A stretch of DNA of 64,000 nucleotides, from contig CM035168.1 of NCBI GenBank assembly GCA_020205615.1, positions 8,622,237-8,686,236 of the forward strand, read 5' to 3'. Made by a program: the position numbers and the translations under genes. Shown here piece after piece: positions 54,665-64,000 of the stretch. The first letter of the stretch is position 1, and each line of letters opens with the position of its first letter. A model generated the notes under the pieces. It did not search any database. It had not been told where the DNA came from and worked only from the letters and a program-made list of their open reading frames with translations. The stretch comes from Panax quinquefolius (taxonomy: Eukaryota; Streptophyta; Magnoliopsida; Apiales; Araliaceae).

Positions 54665-57450
54665 TAAAGACACTGAGAGATCTAGAAGGAGACGTTAAAT
54701 AAATCATTTAAAAACTTTGATTTTTAAAGAGTTATTACCAATTTATAATTAAACAAGTTAATTAGATGGTTTTCCACAACGGAATTATAGTTTAGAAAAA
54801 CCCCTTCAAAGATTATAGATAAATCACAACTCAAAATTTAGCAATCATATGTGGAACTAAGTCACAAACTAAATCATAAAGCATTTAAAATAATGCAACT
54901 GAAAAGAAAATACTGAAAGTAAATGAGACAAGATATTTTAAGTGGTTCGAAGCACAAAAATCTCCTAGTCCACTCTTCAACTCCTTGAGTAGGTATAATC
55001 ATCTACTAAGGATGAGTGATCAATAAGATCTGTTCACGAAGAACAATTACAATGACTGAATCACAAAAATTCCTTTAAGTTACTAAGATTTGTACAAGTC
55101 AATAAGATTGGTTTACATAGAATCCTTCAAGTCACTTAGACTTGGTTACAAAATGTCACTAAAACTTGATAATCACAAAAAGAATAACGTGTTTGAGGTG
55201 CTGCTGCTTTTAAGTTCGACACTAAATGACTTAGTAGCATAACAAGATGTTTAAGATGGTAGAGTAGGAGCTTTTTGAAATGGAAGCAGATTGAATTTTT
55301 GATTATTTGTGTTGGGTATTGCATATTTAAATTTGATGTTGGAATATATACATAAGCATGCATTTCCAAAATCTGTAAAGTCCTTATTAGATCATATGTG
55401 CATGGACTTAGATTAAAGATCAAAGCTATTAAGTTGAACTGAGCTTAATGTTTATCTTTCTGTAAAATCTCTTGTAATATAAAGATCAATCTTGTTAGGA
55501 TGATCTTATGAGTTGTAATAAATAGGCAATACAAAATCGTGGAGTCTGTAGAAGCCAGAATCATAGTGTGCTGAGCAAGCCTATCAAAAACGTGAAGTAG
55601 TTTAACGAATGCGTGTCAAGTTAAGTCAAAATCATAGGCATTGACCTAAATCGTGGAGTTCTCAAAGCATTAAAATCGTAGTCTGCCAAGCGCTGTGTAA
55701 GCCAATACAAAATCTTAGAGTGCAAGCTCTTATCATCTGACCACGATCGTAGTACTCATCAGTAAGCATCAAAATCGATGAAAATATTTGACATCATCAA
55801 CTTACACTTGAACGTTGATATGATTGAGAAACCCAATGCTCCCACCAAATAACCTTGGTTGAATCGAAGAATCAGAAAGTAAGGAGAAATATATCTACCA
55901 ACTAGTTTATTGATAGTGACGTCTTAGAGGTGCTAGGTGAGAAAGCAGACTATTGTGTCAGGCAAGTCAAAAAGAAGCTCTCATATCATCAAGATGTCAA
56001 CATCAAAGAACTTAGAATGCCTAAAAAATTAAATGCTTAAACGGAAGTCTCTCAACGGAAAGATTTCAAAGGCTTCTATATAAGGCCATCAGATTGAAGA
56101 TGTCAGACAAGCAAGAAACAAAAATGAAAAAGATAACAGATTATCTAACAAATCTTCACTCCACGATTCAGCCATATCTTGCTTCGCTACTAAGTTTATC
56201 AGAACTTGGGCTTAAGGCAACTTAGTAGCACAACAACAACAATCTCAACTACACTCATTGTAGATCTGCCAAACTTGCTTAAGGTTTGAATAGTACTTAG
56301 TGTACTAACGCTCCAAGTCTGCTAGACTTGAAGAGTTCTTTGTGAACTAGCTTTCTAAGACTGCTGGTCTTAAAGGAATCTCAGTTATTCGAAGATTGTA
56401 CCAACATCCTTAGTGGATTTCCTACTCGTGAAGTAGAATAGTGGACTAGAAGTCTTGAGTGCTCTGAACCACTTAAAATTACTGTGTTATTTATTTTCAG
56501 TCTCTTTAATTGTTATATCTCCTATAATTGTTGTTTGTTTTATAACCTTGATTTTATCTTAAGGGGGATAACTAAATCATATGTTCCGCTGTGCTAAGTT
56601 AATCTTTTTGTAATTAACAAAACTGATAAGTTACTCTTTAAAAAGAAAATCTAAAATATCTATTCAACCCCCCTTCTAGATAACTTGTGTGCCTCCGGAA
56701 ACTAACACTTTGTTTTTTGTTCTGTATTTTTGAATTTACTTGTCTTTTATAGATCTTCCTTGAAATATTCCCGTTTGGAAGTTACCATTGCTCCATTAAT
56801 GCCTAAACACTTATAGATATCTGATTGTTAACTTTAGAGGAAAGGTGTGTCAACTTTCGGCTATGACATGTTCTTTCATAGTACTAACTGCTACAGAGAC
56901 ACACACATGGGTGCTGTCTTTTCACCAATATAGTTGTTAGACACATTTCCAACTTCTTTTCTTCTTAGCCTCAAAAGTTTTAACAAACTAACTTGGGGTC
57001 TTCACTCTACGAAGATCGACATTTTTCGTCTATGTTAAAGCTGATGCACTCTACAATTTTTCTAATTATAGAGTTGAGTGTTTAGTCGTAGAGTATCTGG
57101 TTAAGCAGACCCTACGTTTTACACTTAACTTTAGTGCACTCTACGGTGCTTTTATTTAGTCTTGAAAGACTAAGTCTTTGTCTCTTCTTAGCTTGATGAT
57201 CTCTAGTTTTGCTTTGATTCTTTGATCATTGCTTATACTCTATGAACTCTGACGTTTGACTTGTCAACTCTGCAAACTTAGAGTACTAACAATTATAATT
57301 CTATGATCTTCACAACTATGATCAGTGAGCTCTACGATCTTCAAAAATATGATCAGTAGGTTTTACAATCTTCAACTATTTGTTTTACGATTGATTTCAA
57401 AATTAATATCTATACATTAGGTTCACTCTACAAAATTGATCATCCTAACA
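54665..57450. repeat. Two LTR-like repeats in opposite orientation (foldback structure)
   Basis: A plus copy runs about 55493-56707 (TGTTAGGATGATC ... GGAAACTAACA). A minus copy begins at 57450 (TGTTAGGATGATC on the minus strand) and its end part lies at 55490-54665, inverted relative to 56000-56690: blocks TTTTTAAAGAGT, TAAGTGGTTC, TCTAGTCCACT and CCTTCTAG appear in both arms in mirror order. So the plus copy seems to sit inside the minus copy. Plus copy ends lack a matching 5-bp duplication. No coding region seen; the family is unknown to me. Confidence 0.55.
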
Positions 57451-57571
57451 AGTTTGATATCTAAACTAAGTCATTTTAAATCAATTTCATTTTAATGTCT
57501 GTACAAAAGTTATTGATTACAAATATACATTAATTTCACATATCATCATTAAATCTAAAGACATGCATTGT

Positions 57572-57623
<52 letters not shown>

Positions 57624-57839
57624 TTTTTAAGAAGGAAAACATTGAGATCAAGATTACATTTGTAATTTATTATGTTTATAGGCTTTTTACTTATGTCTAT
57701 AAAAGAATAATACGATGTTTTGATTTTAAAAATGGTCAATATGATTATAAGTCTTATCATAAGAAAGAGATAGTAGTACTTTTGAGACACTAAAATTTCA
57801 AGCTTTAATCTCGACCCTTATTGAATCCGGGTATGTATA
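57451..57839 (+). other. Spacer with (TA)n at 57577-57612
   Basis: AT-rich; a TA run and GAGAGAGA tail. Tyr/Ile-rich frames on both strands are microsatellite by-products. Confidence 0.6.
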
Positions 57840-58640
57840 AATGTTATCAAATAGAGTAGTCCCGGACTACTATAGCCACCATCTCGGACCATCACTCCGT
57901 TCCCCAACTAGTCCCGACTACGTTCTCATTTCCTGAAGAGAACAATGAAAGCAAAATGGTGAGCTTAACTAGCCCAGTAAGAAATATTATGACTAAGATA
58001 ATGCAGAATAAATTATCGTTAGCCTTCGATAGTGTTAAACTAATAAACAACAAGTTTAACTGCAGCGAAACAAGCAATCCATTAGAAGAGTTAAGTAAAG
58101 CATGATATCTACTATCTTCTATGATTTAAAAAGTTTATCATCACGTTTATCGTTGAGACTCAACTCAATAAATAATCCATATCACTGAATTATCTATGCA
58201 CTACGGGCCAAGGATATTCATTAGTATCATGTCCACGAATTATCCATGCACTACGAGCCAAGGATATTCGTGTAATCACCAATGGTCATGATCGTACCGA
58301 ATAATCCCTGGTCAAAATCATACCAAGAACTGTCCATCAATTCACTACGGGCTAATGAGGACTTTTACCACATCATTTGTAACATTACGAGTCATGATTA
58401 TACCGAATGATCCATGGTCATAATCGTACCAATAAACAGTCCATTTATGCACTACGGGCCAAAGATGACTTTCATCACAATATAAGCATGAGGATGATGA
58501 CAATGATATAAGAATTCAATTAAAAGAAAGCAAATGATAAATTTTTAAAGATTTATAATTTAATTTACCCAAAATTCAATAATGTTCAAATTTTCAACAT
58601 TATACTGCTTTGTGGAGTAAAATTCATGAATAATATTGTA
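57840..58640 (-). repeat. Gypsy LTR fragment, inverted
   Basis: GTCCCGGACTAC, GAACAATGAAAG, GCTTAACTAGCCCA, ATTATGACTAAGATAATGC, CAATGGTCATGATCGTACC and the TGCACTACGGGCC units match the right halves of the gypsy LTRs (for example 45990-46560) in order. The left and right ends are lost. Confidence 0.8.
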
Positions 58641-58694
58641 TCAAAAATAATTTAGACAGAAAAGAAATCAATTTTTATCACGAGTAATACCACA

Positions 58695-58778
58695 GGTGAA
58701 TAGTACCCTAGTGAATAGTATCCCGTGAATAGTACTTCGTGAATAATACTTTGGAAATAGTACTTTGTGAATAGTACC
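58695..58778 (+). repeat. GTGAATAGTAC minisatellite
   Basis: Six imperfect units of 14-17 bp (GTGAATAGTACC, GTGAATAGTATC, GTGAATAGTACTTC and so on), ending directly at the Athila-like LTR. GTACC at 58774-58778 would be its left target duplication. Confidence 0.85.
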
Positions 58779-60329
58779 TGATGAGTGAGTTTTATACTCA
58801 TATTTGAGTGCGTCTAAGCTTAATCTTTTGGTTGATTTTAAGTGTTTGTGTCTATTCATACATGTTTTATGTTGTTTTGTAGAAATTGGGACAAAAGTTA
58901 CTTGGATCGACGTTTGGGGTTGCTAGATTCGCATTTTCAGCTTGCCATTTACACAGCAATCATTTCAGAGCCAATTTGAGTATTTCTCCGGACCTTATTT
59001 CGAAAACCTTAAAGAATAAAAGTTGTAGATCTATGTCTCCTCTTTCCGGAACATCTTTAATCATCAAAATCGGAGTTCGACTGAAGAAGTTATGGCCATT
59101 TTCCCAAAGGACGTCAGAGCAGAAAATTTCCAGAAAGTGGCCAGCTCCGGGGCGCCCATTTCAGGCCTATGCCCAGGCAAAGGGCACTAGGGGCAATGTT
59201 CCAATGTCGTGCCAGTAGCCGAGGAGGCGCTAGGGAAGAATACGGTCCGTGAGGCTTGGACGCGTTTTGGGGTGAATTTTGACACCTTTTTGACTCCAAA
59301 TTGGATTGGGTTTGTTCCTAAGCTAAAAATTAGACTTGTAACTTATAAATATATGATGTAAGGCATAAAATAAAGGGGGATTACATAGATTAGACTAGAT
59401 AAAACACTCTATTAGATTAGAATATAAACCCTAGTTCTTAATTAGCCATTGGAGATTGAAGCAACTTGAAGAACACTGGAGATCAAGAGAAAGAGCAAGA
59501 GCAAGAGGGGAGCATCGATTTCTTTGACAATGATTCTATTCTCTTCTCTTATCATACTTTTATCTTTTAATGTCTATTCAGTTGTGGATTCTTGGTTTTA
59601 ATTCATTAATTATGAACTAATTCTTTTATTAAGATTTCAATTGAATCTTTTATGTCTATAAATTAGTTATTCAATTTATTCTAATTATTTATGTCAAAAG
59701 TGAATTGTTTATCTTGTCTTATGTTGATTGCTTAATTATCTGATCAGTAATTACCTTGTTACTCTAGAAGGAATTGAAAGAGGAGATCTAGCGTTAGAAC
59801 TGGGCATGATAACATGTGACTTAGTTATTTGCATGACGAATAATTAGGTTCGTGAATTAAATGGAAATATCTGTTCACTACATGTAACACATAATGAATT
59901 GGAATTGAAGGAGTTTAATTCAATTGTTTTGCATAGGAATATAGCAAGATTAATCTGGATTAAATAGAAGTCATTTGATCACTTGGAAAAGGACTTTTGG
60001 CATTTAAGAATTCCTGTTAACAATTCAGTAGGCATAATATTTGGGATAATTGGATAATTGATTTATAGTTCATAATTGGGGATATTGTAGTCTTAACCTT
60101 TATTTATTTGAATTTATTTATAAAGCAATTTAGTTTAATTAGTTAATTTAGTTTTCTTAATTAGAAAAATCACGATTTGAGATTGTTTAAATAAAATTAG
60201 TTTGGTTAAGAATTAATACTTGGTGATTTTTATTAAATAATCCCTCATGGGAATGATACTCTACTTTCACTTTATTACTTGTTGACCACGTATACTTGCG
60301 TGTTGTGCGTATATAGATTTTACCCAACA
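58779..60329 (+). repeat. Athila-like 5' LTR
   Basis: 1551 bp, TGATGAGTGAG ... TACCCAACA. Includes ATCGGAGTT and AAGTTATGGCC boxes (59070-59096) frequent in Athila/Tat LTRs, and a TATA-like TTATAAATATATG at about 59343. A minor open frame at 58886-59218 is not supported. Confidence 0.9.
59343..59355 (+). promoter_or_regulatory. Athila LTR TATA-like box
   Basis: TTATAAATATATG, present also at about 63983 in the 3' LTR (CTATAAATACATG). Followed by a GAGCAAGAGCAAGAGG region. Confidence 0.5.
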
Positions 60330-60335
60330 AGTTTT

Positions 60336-60353
60336 TGGCGCCGTTGCCGGGGA
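60336..60353 (+). promoter_or_regulatory. Athila primer-binding site (tRNA-Asp type)
   Basis: TGGCGCCGTTGCCGGGGA, seven bases after the LTR end, 18 bases with no apparent decay; this is the primer site sequence typical of plant Athila/Tat elements and complementary to tRNA-Asp. Its perfection contrasts with the decayed copia and gypsy sites here. Confidence 0.9.
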
Positions 60354-60462
60354 ATTAATTTAATAATTTTTTACCAATATTAATTTCAATCAAATTAGTC
60401 CGAATTTAAACATTTTATTTGTATTTTAATTCTCTTCCTATATTTCTCTCTTTTTAGGTACC

Positions 60463-60684
60463 ATGGATGACTTTGCGTATCAATGGCCATACACGAACAT
60501 GACTCAACCAAGGGAAAGCAGGATTCTTGGACTTAATATATTTTCTCTAGAGCCAATACAAATTGAGGCAAATTCGAAGACGTTGGAGGTTATCGACCCA
60601 ATGAGTCGAAGGATGGCAAAAATGACTTCGACCGAGGGAAGCGAGATTGACAAACTCATGACACTTTCGGCATTGTCGGCCTGA
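60463..60684 (+). CDS. Athila-like short open frame (gag N-terminus?)
   Basis: ATG at 60463 in TACCATGG context, 73 codons, starting MDDFAYQWPYTNMTQPRES. It is the first ATG after the primer site. The frame ends in a stop 140 bp before the next frame; the intervening sequence reads as the same kind of protein in other frames (GGYPNN-type). It may be the broken N-terminus of gag. No domain identifiable. Confidence 0.45.
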   Translation: MDDFAYQWPYTNMTQPRESRILGLNIFSLEPIQIEANSKTLEVIDPMSRRMAKMTSTEGSEIDKLMTLSALSA

Positions 60685-60821
60685 TTGAGACACTTTCGAG
60701 GAGGTTAGATGCTTTTGAAGCGCGTCGTCGTCGAAAGTTTGGCGGTTACCTGTGATTATTGTCTTTGCCGAAATCATATGAGTCATCAATGCACCATCGT
60801 GTTCGGCCCAGATGAGTAGAT

Positions 60822-61865
60822 ATGGTGGTGATTACCCCAACAATTATGTCTATCCCAACAACTATCATCGAGTTGGGGTATCACCCAGATTTTCATGGAG
60901 TAACAATCAAGCTCAAGCACCTAGACAACAAAACACATTCGGATTTCAAAATCGGACTAAACAATGACCGAGAGAGGAAAACAAGTTTGGAAGAAGCTTT
61001 GGAAAAATTCATTTTAGCTACTGACAAAAGGATCGGTGAACAAGATAAGTTATTGAGTCAAGTAGATATGAATGTGAAAATCCAAGGTGTTTCATGGAAC
61101 CATACTCATCAAGATCAATTTTATGCTCCAAGTCCAACCTACCCACCGAATTTCTCGTGTCCACCTCCACTACAACAGGAAGAACATTCAAATTTGGAGG
61201 AAGTTTTGTCCAAGTACATAGCTTCATGTGAGGAGAGGAGGATTAATCAAGAGATATTGAGTCAAAATTTTATGAACCAAACGGAACAACTAACCAATGC
61301 CTCAAATATTTGTCCTCAATACACTTGGCTCTATGACATGAATTCCGAGACTGATGGTGAGCCCGAACCAAATCTGCAACCGGATGTGCCAAATGATATA
61401 GATGTTGAAAGAGAGGAAAGACTTGGGGACCAAAAAAAGGAGATCGACGAAGATCTAACTTTTAGTACCAACGAAGATGAGCCAATTTTGATAGTGTCCC
61501 ATGTACCTTCTCCACCAAAGTTTAAGGATCCGAGCAGTTTTGTAAAACCATGCCCAATTGGCAGTCATGTCGTCGGCAAAGCTCTTTGTGACATAAGAGC
61601 TAGTACAGTTGTGGAGTTATGGTGGGATGAAAAGGAGAAGATAGAGGAAGATTCCATTATGTTTATTAAGCTTCAATGCCCTAATCTGATCATCGACATA
61701 ATGGAGGAAACACCTAGTTTTTGGACGTTCTTAATGGGGAACATATATACAAATAGCATGCTATGTGACTTTCATTCAATGGTCATTACTAATGAGAACC
61801 TCCCAAAAGAGACATTGTTACTGATGGATGGAGGATTCCTCAATTTTCGAAGGGGAATTGGATAG
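60822..61865 (+). CDS. gag: Athila-like gag-related open frame, 347 codons, pol-less
   Basis: Longest open frame in the window. In the first 50 codons another frame reads better (PNNYHRVGVSPRFSWSNNQA, then QNTFGFQNRT), the NHPNFSWSNN region of Athila gag, so a frameshift lies near 60950. From about 60985 the frame holds SLEEALEKFILATDKRIGEQ and a similar NLEEVLSKYIASCEERRINQ repeat, coiled-coil-like; then an acidic hinge and PCPIGSHVVGKALCDIRAS, the start of an Athila protease domain (GKALCDLGAS-type) where the catalytic D survives but the Gly is Arg. After it the protein continues into an unrelated WWDEKEKIEEDSIMF tail and ends. No RT follows. Confidence 0.6.
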   Translation: MVVITPTIMSIPTTIIELGYHPDFHGVTIKLKHLDNKTHSDFKIGLNNDRERKTSLEEALEKFILATDKRIGEQDKLLSQVDMNVKIQGVSWNHTHQDQFYAPSPTYPPNFSCPPPLQQEEHSNLEEVLSKYIASCEERRINQEILSQNFMNQTEQLTNASNICPQYTWLYDMNSETDGEPEPNLQPDVPNDIDVEREERLGDQKKEIDEDLTFSTNEDEPILIVSHVPSPPKFKDPSSFVKPCPIGSHVVGKALCDIRASTVVELWWDEKEKIEEDSIMFIKLQCPNLIIDIMEETPSFWTFLMGNIYTNSMLCDFHSMVITNENLPKETLLLMDGGFLNFRRGIG

Positions 61866-63405
61866 AGAATTGAAGAAGTCAGACTGAGACTATAAAACAA
61901 GCGCTTATTGGGAGGCAACCCAAGTTTAATTTTTATTTTTAGTTTTTATTAGGTTTTATATTAGTAGTTTTGAATTTTCATATATTTAGGATTTAATAAA
62001 ATTGCTTCTATCATGGTTTTACAGGTTATTCAAGTCAAATTCAAGTGTGGTGCCCAATTTGTTCCATGTGCCTAGCATATTCTCCAAACTTAGCGGACAA
62101 GGAGGAAGATTGCTATATTTTCAGGGAAGTCCTCTGCTTTAATTTTTTCTATTTTAGTCATTGAGGACAATGTCTAGTTTAAGTTTGGGGGCACTTTAGT
62201 GTCGTATTGCATATAGTTAGTTATCTGCATGGTAGTTCATTTTTTTTATGTGTTAGCATTGTGTTTTTTTTAGGTTGCATATAATACATGGTAGTTATTT
62301 GCATATTCATATATGTGTTGCATTAGTATGTGTTCATGTAGTATAATTGCCTTTTTTTTGCATAAATCTGTGCGATAGGTTGGTGTGGTCTTAGCTCGAC
62401 CTATGATAAGATTGATTTTTAATTGTTAACTTGAACAGTGTTGATAATTGATGATGAGTTCTAATTTTAATCATGATGATATTCTTAGCCTGTCTTAAAC
62501 TTATGTAACCGGTTATCACTTAAAGTTTAACTGTTTTAATCCACTTGGTTCAAGGGTGTCATAATTTGTTTCTGAGGGAAAATCTTGGTTAAAATTTAAG
62601 GAAATTAGTGAACTGACGGTAAAGGTTGGAATGACGTAAAAGCTTGATTTTGGGGGAATCTATGGGATATATATATTACAAAAAGAAAAAAAAGAAAAAA
62701 AGAAATGATGAAAAGAAAAAAAAAGAATAGAAAATCCAGAAAAAGAAAAAAAAGAGAATAAACACCGTGGCATGCTTGTCTAGTTTTGTGGCCTTTGTTA
62801 CTTGAGTAAGTAAGCCCGAGGGGATTGTCTTTACACCTAGCGCCCTAAGGTCTTAATGGCTTGGGAGTCGTTGGTCGAAAGCTTGTTAAGTTAGCACTGA
62901 AAAGCCTAAGGGAATAAGACATTGCACAGCCATGAGAAAAAAAAATGAATAAAACACGAGAAAGAGCAAAAATGCCCTCGTGGTTGAATAAAAGTTTAAA
63001 TAAATCTTGTATTTACCCTAAGACTTGGTAATTGCTTAGTTTTAACTGGAGTTGTCATGTTCACAAAAGTAATTAAATTGGAACTGAAATTTTCCTTCTA
63101 AGAAGTTTGTTATGTGATTATCTTGAACTGTGGTTGGTTAGAATGGTTAACAAGCACACACACACAACATGGGTGATGACAAGGTTGGATTGACTAATTG
63201 GTTAGAGTTATGGATTTTGACTTGATTGGATATATTATTTGAGTATCATTGGTATCTTTGAGGCCTGTTACTATATATCATACTGATTTATTACTGGATT
63301 CGTAGGTATATTAGGAAGTAGATCATGCATATGCACTCATGTAGTTGAGTTAGTTCGTTTATTTTTAGTTCTTTTGTGTTTTTGCTTGAGGACAAGCAAA
63401 TGTTT
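61866..63405 (+). other. Athila-like 3' non-coding region
   Basis: GCGCTTATTGGGAGGCAACC at 61899-61918 is the conserved box after Athila gag-pol. TTGAGGACAATGTCTAG and TTTAAGTTTGGGGGCAC (about 62161-62193) duplicate the box that precedes the real polypurine tract. A purine-rich (AAAGAAAAAA)n tract lies at 62682-62760. No credible gene. Confidence 0.7.
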
Positions 63406-63420
63406 AAGTTTGGGGTTATT
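63406..63420 (+). promoter_or_regulatory. Athila polypurine tract
   Basis: AAGTTTGGGGTTATT directly before the 3' LTR, preceded by GAGGACAAGCAAATGTT. Confidence 0.75.
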
Positions 63421-64000
63421 TGATGAGTGAGTTTTATATTCATAATTGAGTGCGACTAAGCTTAATCTTTTGGTTGATTTTAAGTGTTTGTGTCTATTCA
63501 TGCATGTTTTACGTTGTTTTGTAGGAATTGGGACAAAAGTTACGTGGATCGACGTTTGGGGTTGCTAGATTCGCGTTTTTGGCTTGCCATTTACACAATA
63601 GTCATTTCTGAGCCAATTTGAGTATTTCTCCGTACCTTATTTCGAAAACCTTAAAGTATAAAAGTTGTAGATCTATGTCTCCTCTTTCCGGAACATCTTG
63701 AATCATTGAAATCGGAGTTTGGACGAAGAAGTTATGGCCATTTTCCCAAAGGACGTCGAGAAGCGAGAAAATTTCCGAAAAGTGGCTGCCATGTGGGCGC
63801 CCATTTCGAGCCTATGCTTGTGCCTTAGCGCTAGGGGAAGTGTTCTTGTTGTCGTGGTGGCAGCAATACCAAGGCCGGAAGGGTTTGGTGAGGCTTGAAC
63901 GCGTTTTGGGGTGAATTTTGACACCTTTTTGACTCCAAATTGGATTGGGTTTGTTCCTAAGCTAAAAATTAGACTTGTAACCTATAAATACATGATGTAA
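63421..64000 (+). repeat. Athila-like 3' LTR (first 580 bp)
   Basis: TGATGAGTGAGTTTTATATT, same order as 58779-59363. Runs off the window. Confidence 0.9.

Larger units (their letters stand above)
58779..64000 (+). mobile_element. Athila-like gypsy element without pol (right end outside window)
   Basis: 5' LTR 58779-60329, tRNA-Asp-type primer site, two open frames, long 3' non-coding region, polypurine tract, 3' LTR from 63421. The internal region is only 3.1 kb. Athila hallmarks: TGGCGCCGTTGCCGGGGA primer site, GGGAGGCAACCCA box after the open frame, GAGGACAAT...TTTAAGTTTGGGG boxes. No RT, RNase H or integrase is visible, so it would depend on a helper. LTR copies differ at roughly one base in 15 in the first 200 bp. 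Confidence 0.85.

Noticed and set aside
55493..56707. Plus LTR-like copy as a clean solo LTR insertion
   Set aside because: Flanking 5-mers AATCT and CTTTG do not match, so I only report an inverted pair.
57563..57793. Open frames over the TA microsatellite on both strands
   Set aside because: Alternating Tyr-Ile peptides are direct translations of (TA)n.
58886..59218. 110-codon frame in the Athila-like 5' LTR
   Set aside because: The 3' LTR copy does not preserve the frame; regulatory LTR sequence.
1..64000. tRNA, rRNA or snRNA genes
   Set aside because: No cloverleaf-like or conserved rRNA/snRNA sequence recognised; tRNA-like words occur only as primer-binding sites.

Overview
The window looks like nuclear DNA of a flowering plant, probably a eudicot and probably a gene-poor, heterochromatin-like region. 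It is very AT-rich. Almost every recognisable protein fragment belongs to an LTR retrotransposon (Ty3/gypsy chromovirus of Tekay/Del type, Ty1/copia, Athila-like). Primer-binding sites match plant initiator tRNA-Met or tRNA-Asp, and there is no bacterial gene organisation. I find no intact host gene, rRNA or tRNA gene. Nearly all coding regions are broken by frameshifts, deletions and stops, many of them Trp-to-stop changes.

Layout. (1) 1-28278: gypsy element A, plus strand, with an LTR end at 2621 and gag, protease, RT, RNase H and integrase remnants. Its integrase is split by a solo copia LTR (6405-8264, target duplication GTTGG). Its 3' LTR is split by a 17.9-kb copia composite (9616-27508, target duplication ATATG) holding four LTRs: one copia copy sits inside another of the same family. 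(2) 28279-32586: non-coding spacer with a hAT-type MITE (28837-29374), two foldback elements (29729-29987, 32011-32212), an AT microsatellite and a decayed gypsy LTR scrap. (3) 32592-45391: a further copia copy D (target duplication ATTAT). Its 3' LTR was hit by gypsy element B (36359-43579, target duplication AAAAA). (4) 45811-54223: gypsy element C on the minus strand (target duplication TTTTA). (5) 54665-57450: two LTR-like repeats in opposite orientation. (6) 57840-58778: a minus-strand gypsy LTR fragment and a short minisatellite. (7) 58779 to the window end: an Athila-like element with a tRNA-Asp primer site, no visible pol, and a 347-codon open frame.

The nesting gives a relative chronology. 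Gypsy A is older than the copia insertions in it, and copia D is older than gypsy B, so the two superfamilies were active in overlapping periods. Gypsy B and C share an RT/RNase H deletion and an extra segment between protease and RT, so they derive from one defective lineage.

The most unusual signal is RNA-like structure in the copia family. Its untranslated leader is a chain of hairpins with a recurring NGAG (GGAG/AGAG) tetraloop and different but still complementary arms. Just before gag come four more hairpins that share a GUG-UCAC-CAC tip on unrelated, self-pairing stems. These look like selected RNA elements, possibly for packaging or dimerisation. The gypsy LTRs separately carry minisatellites whose units are themselves inverted repeats.
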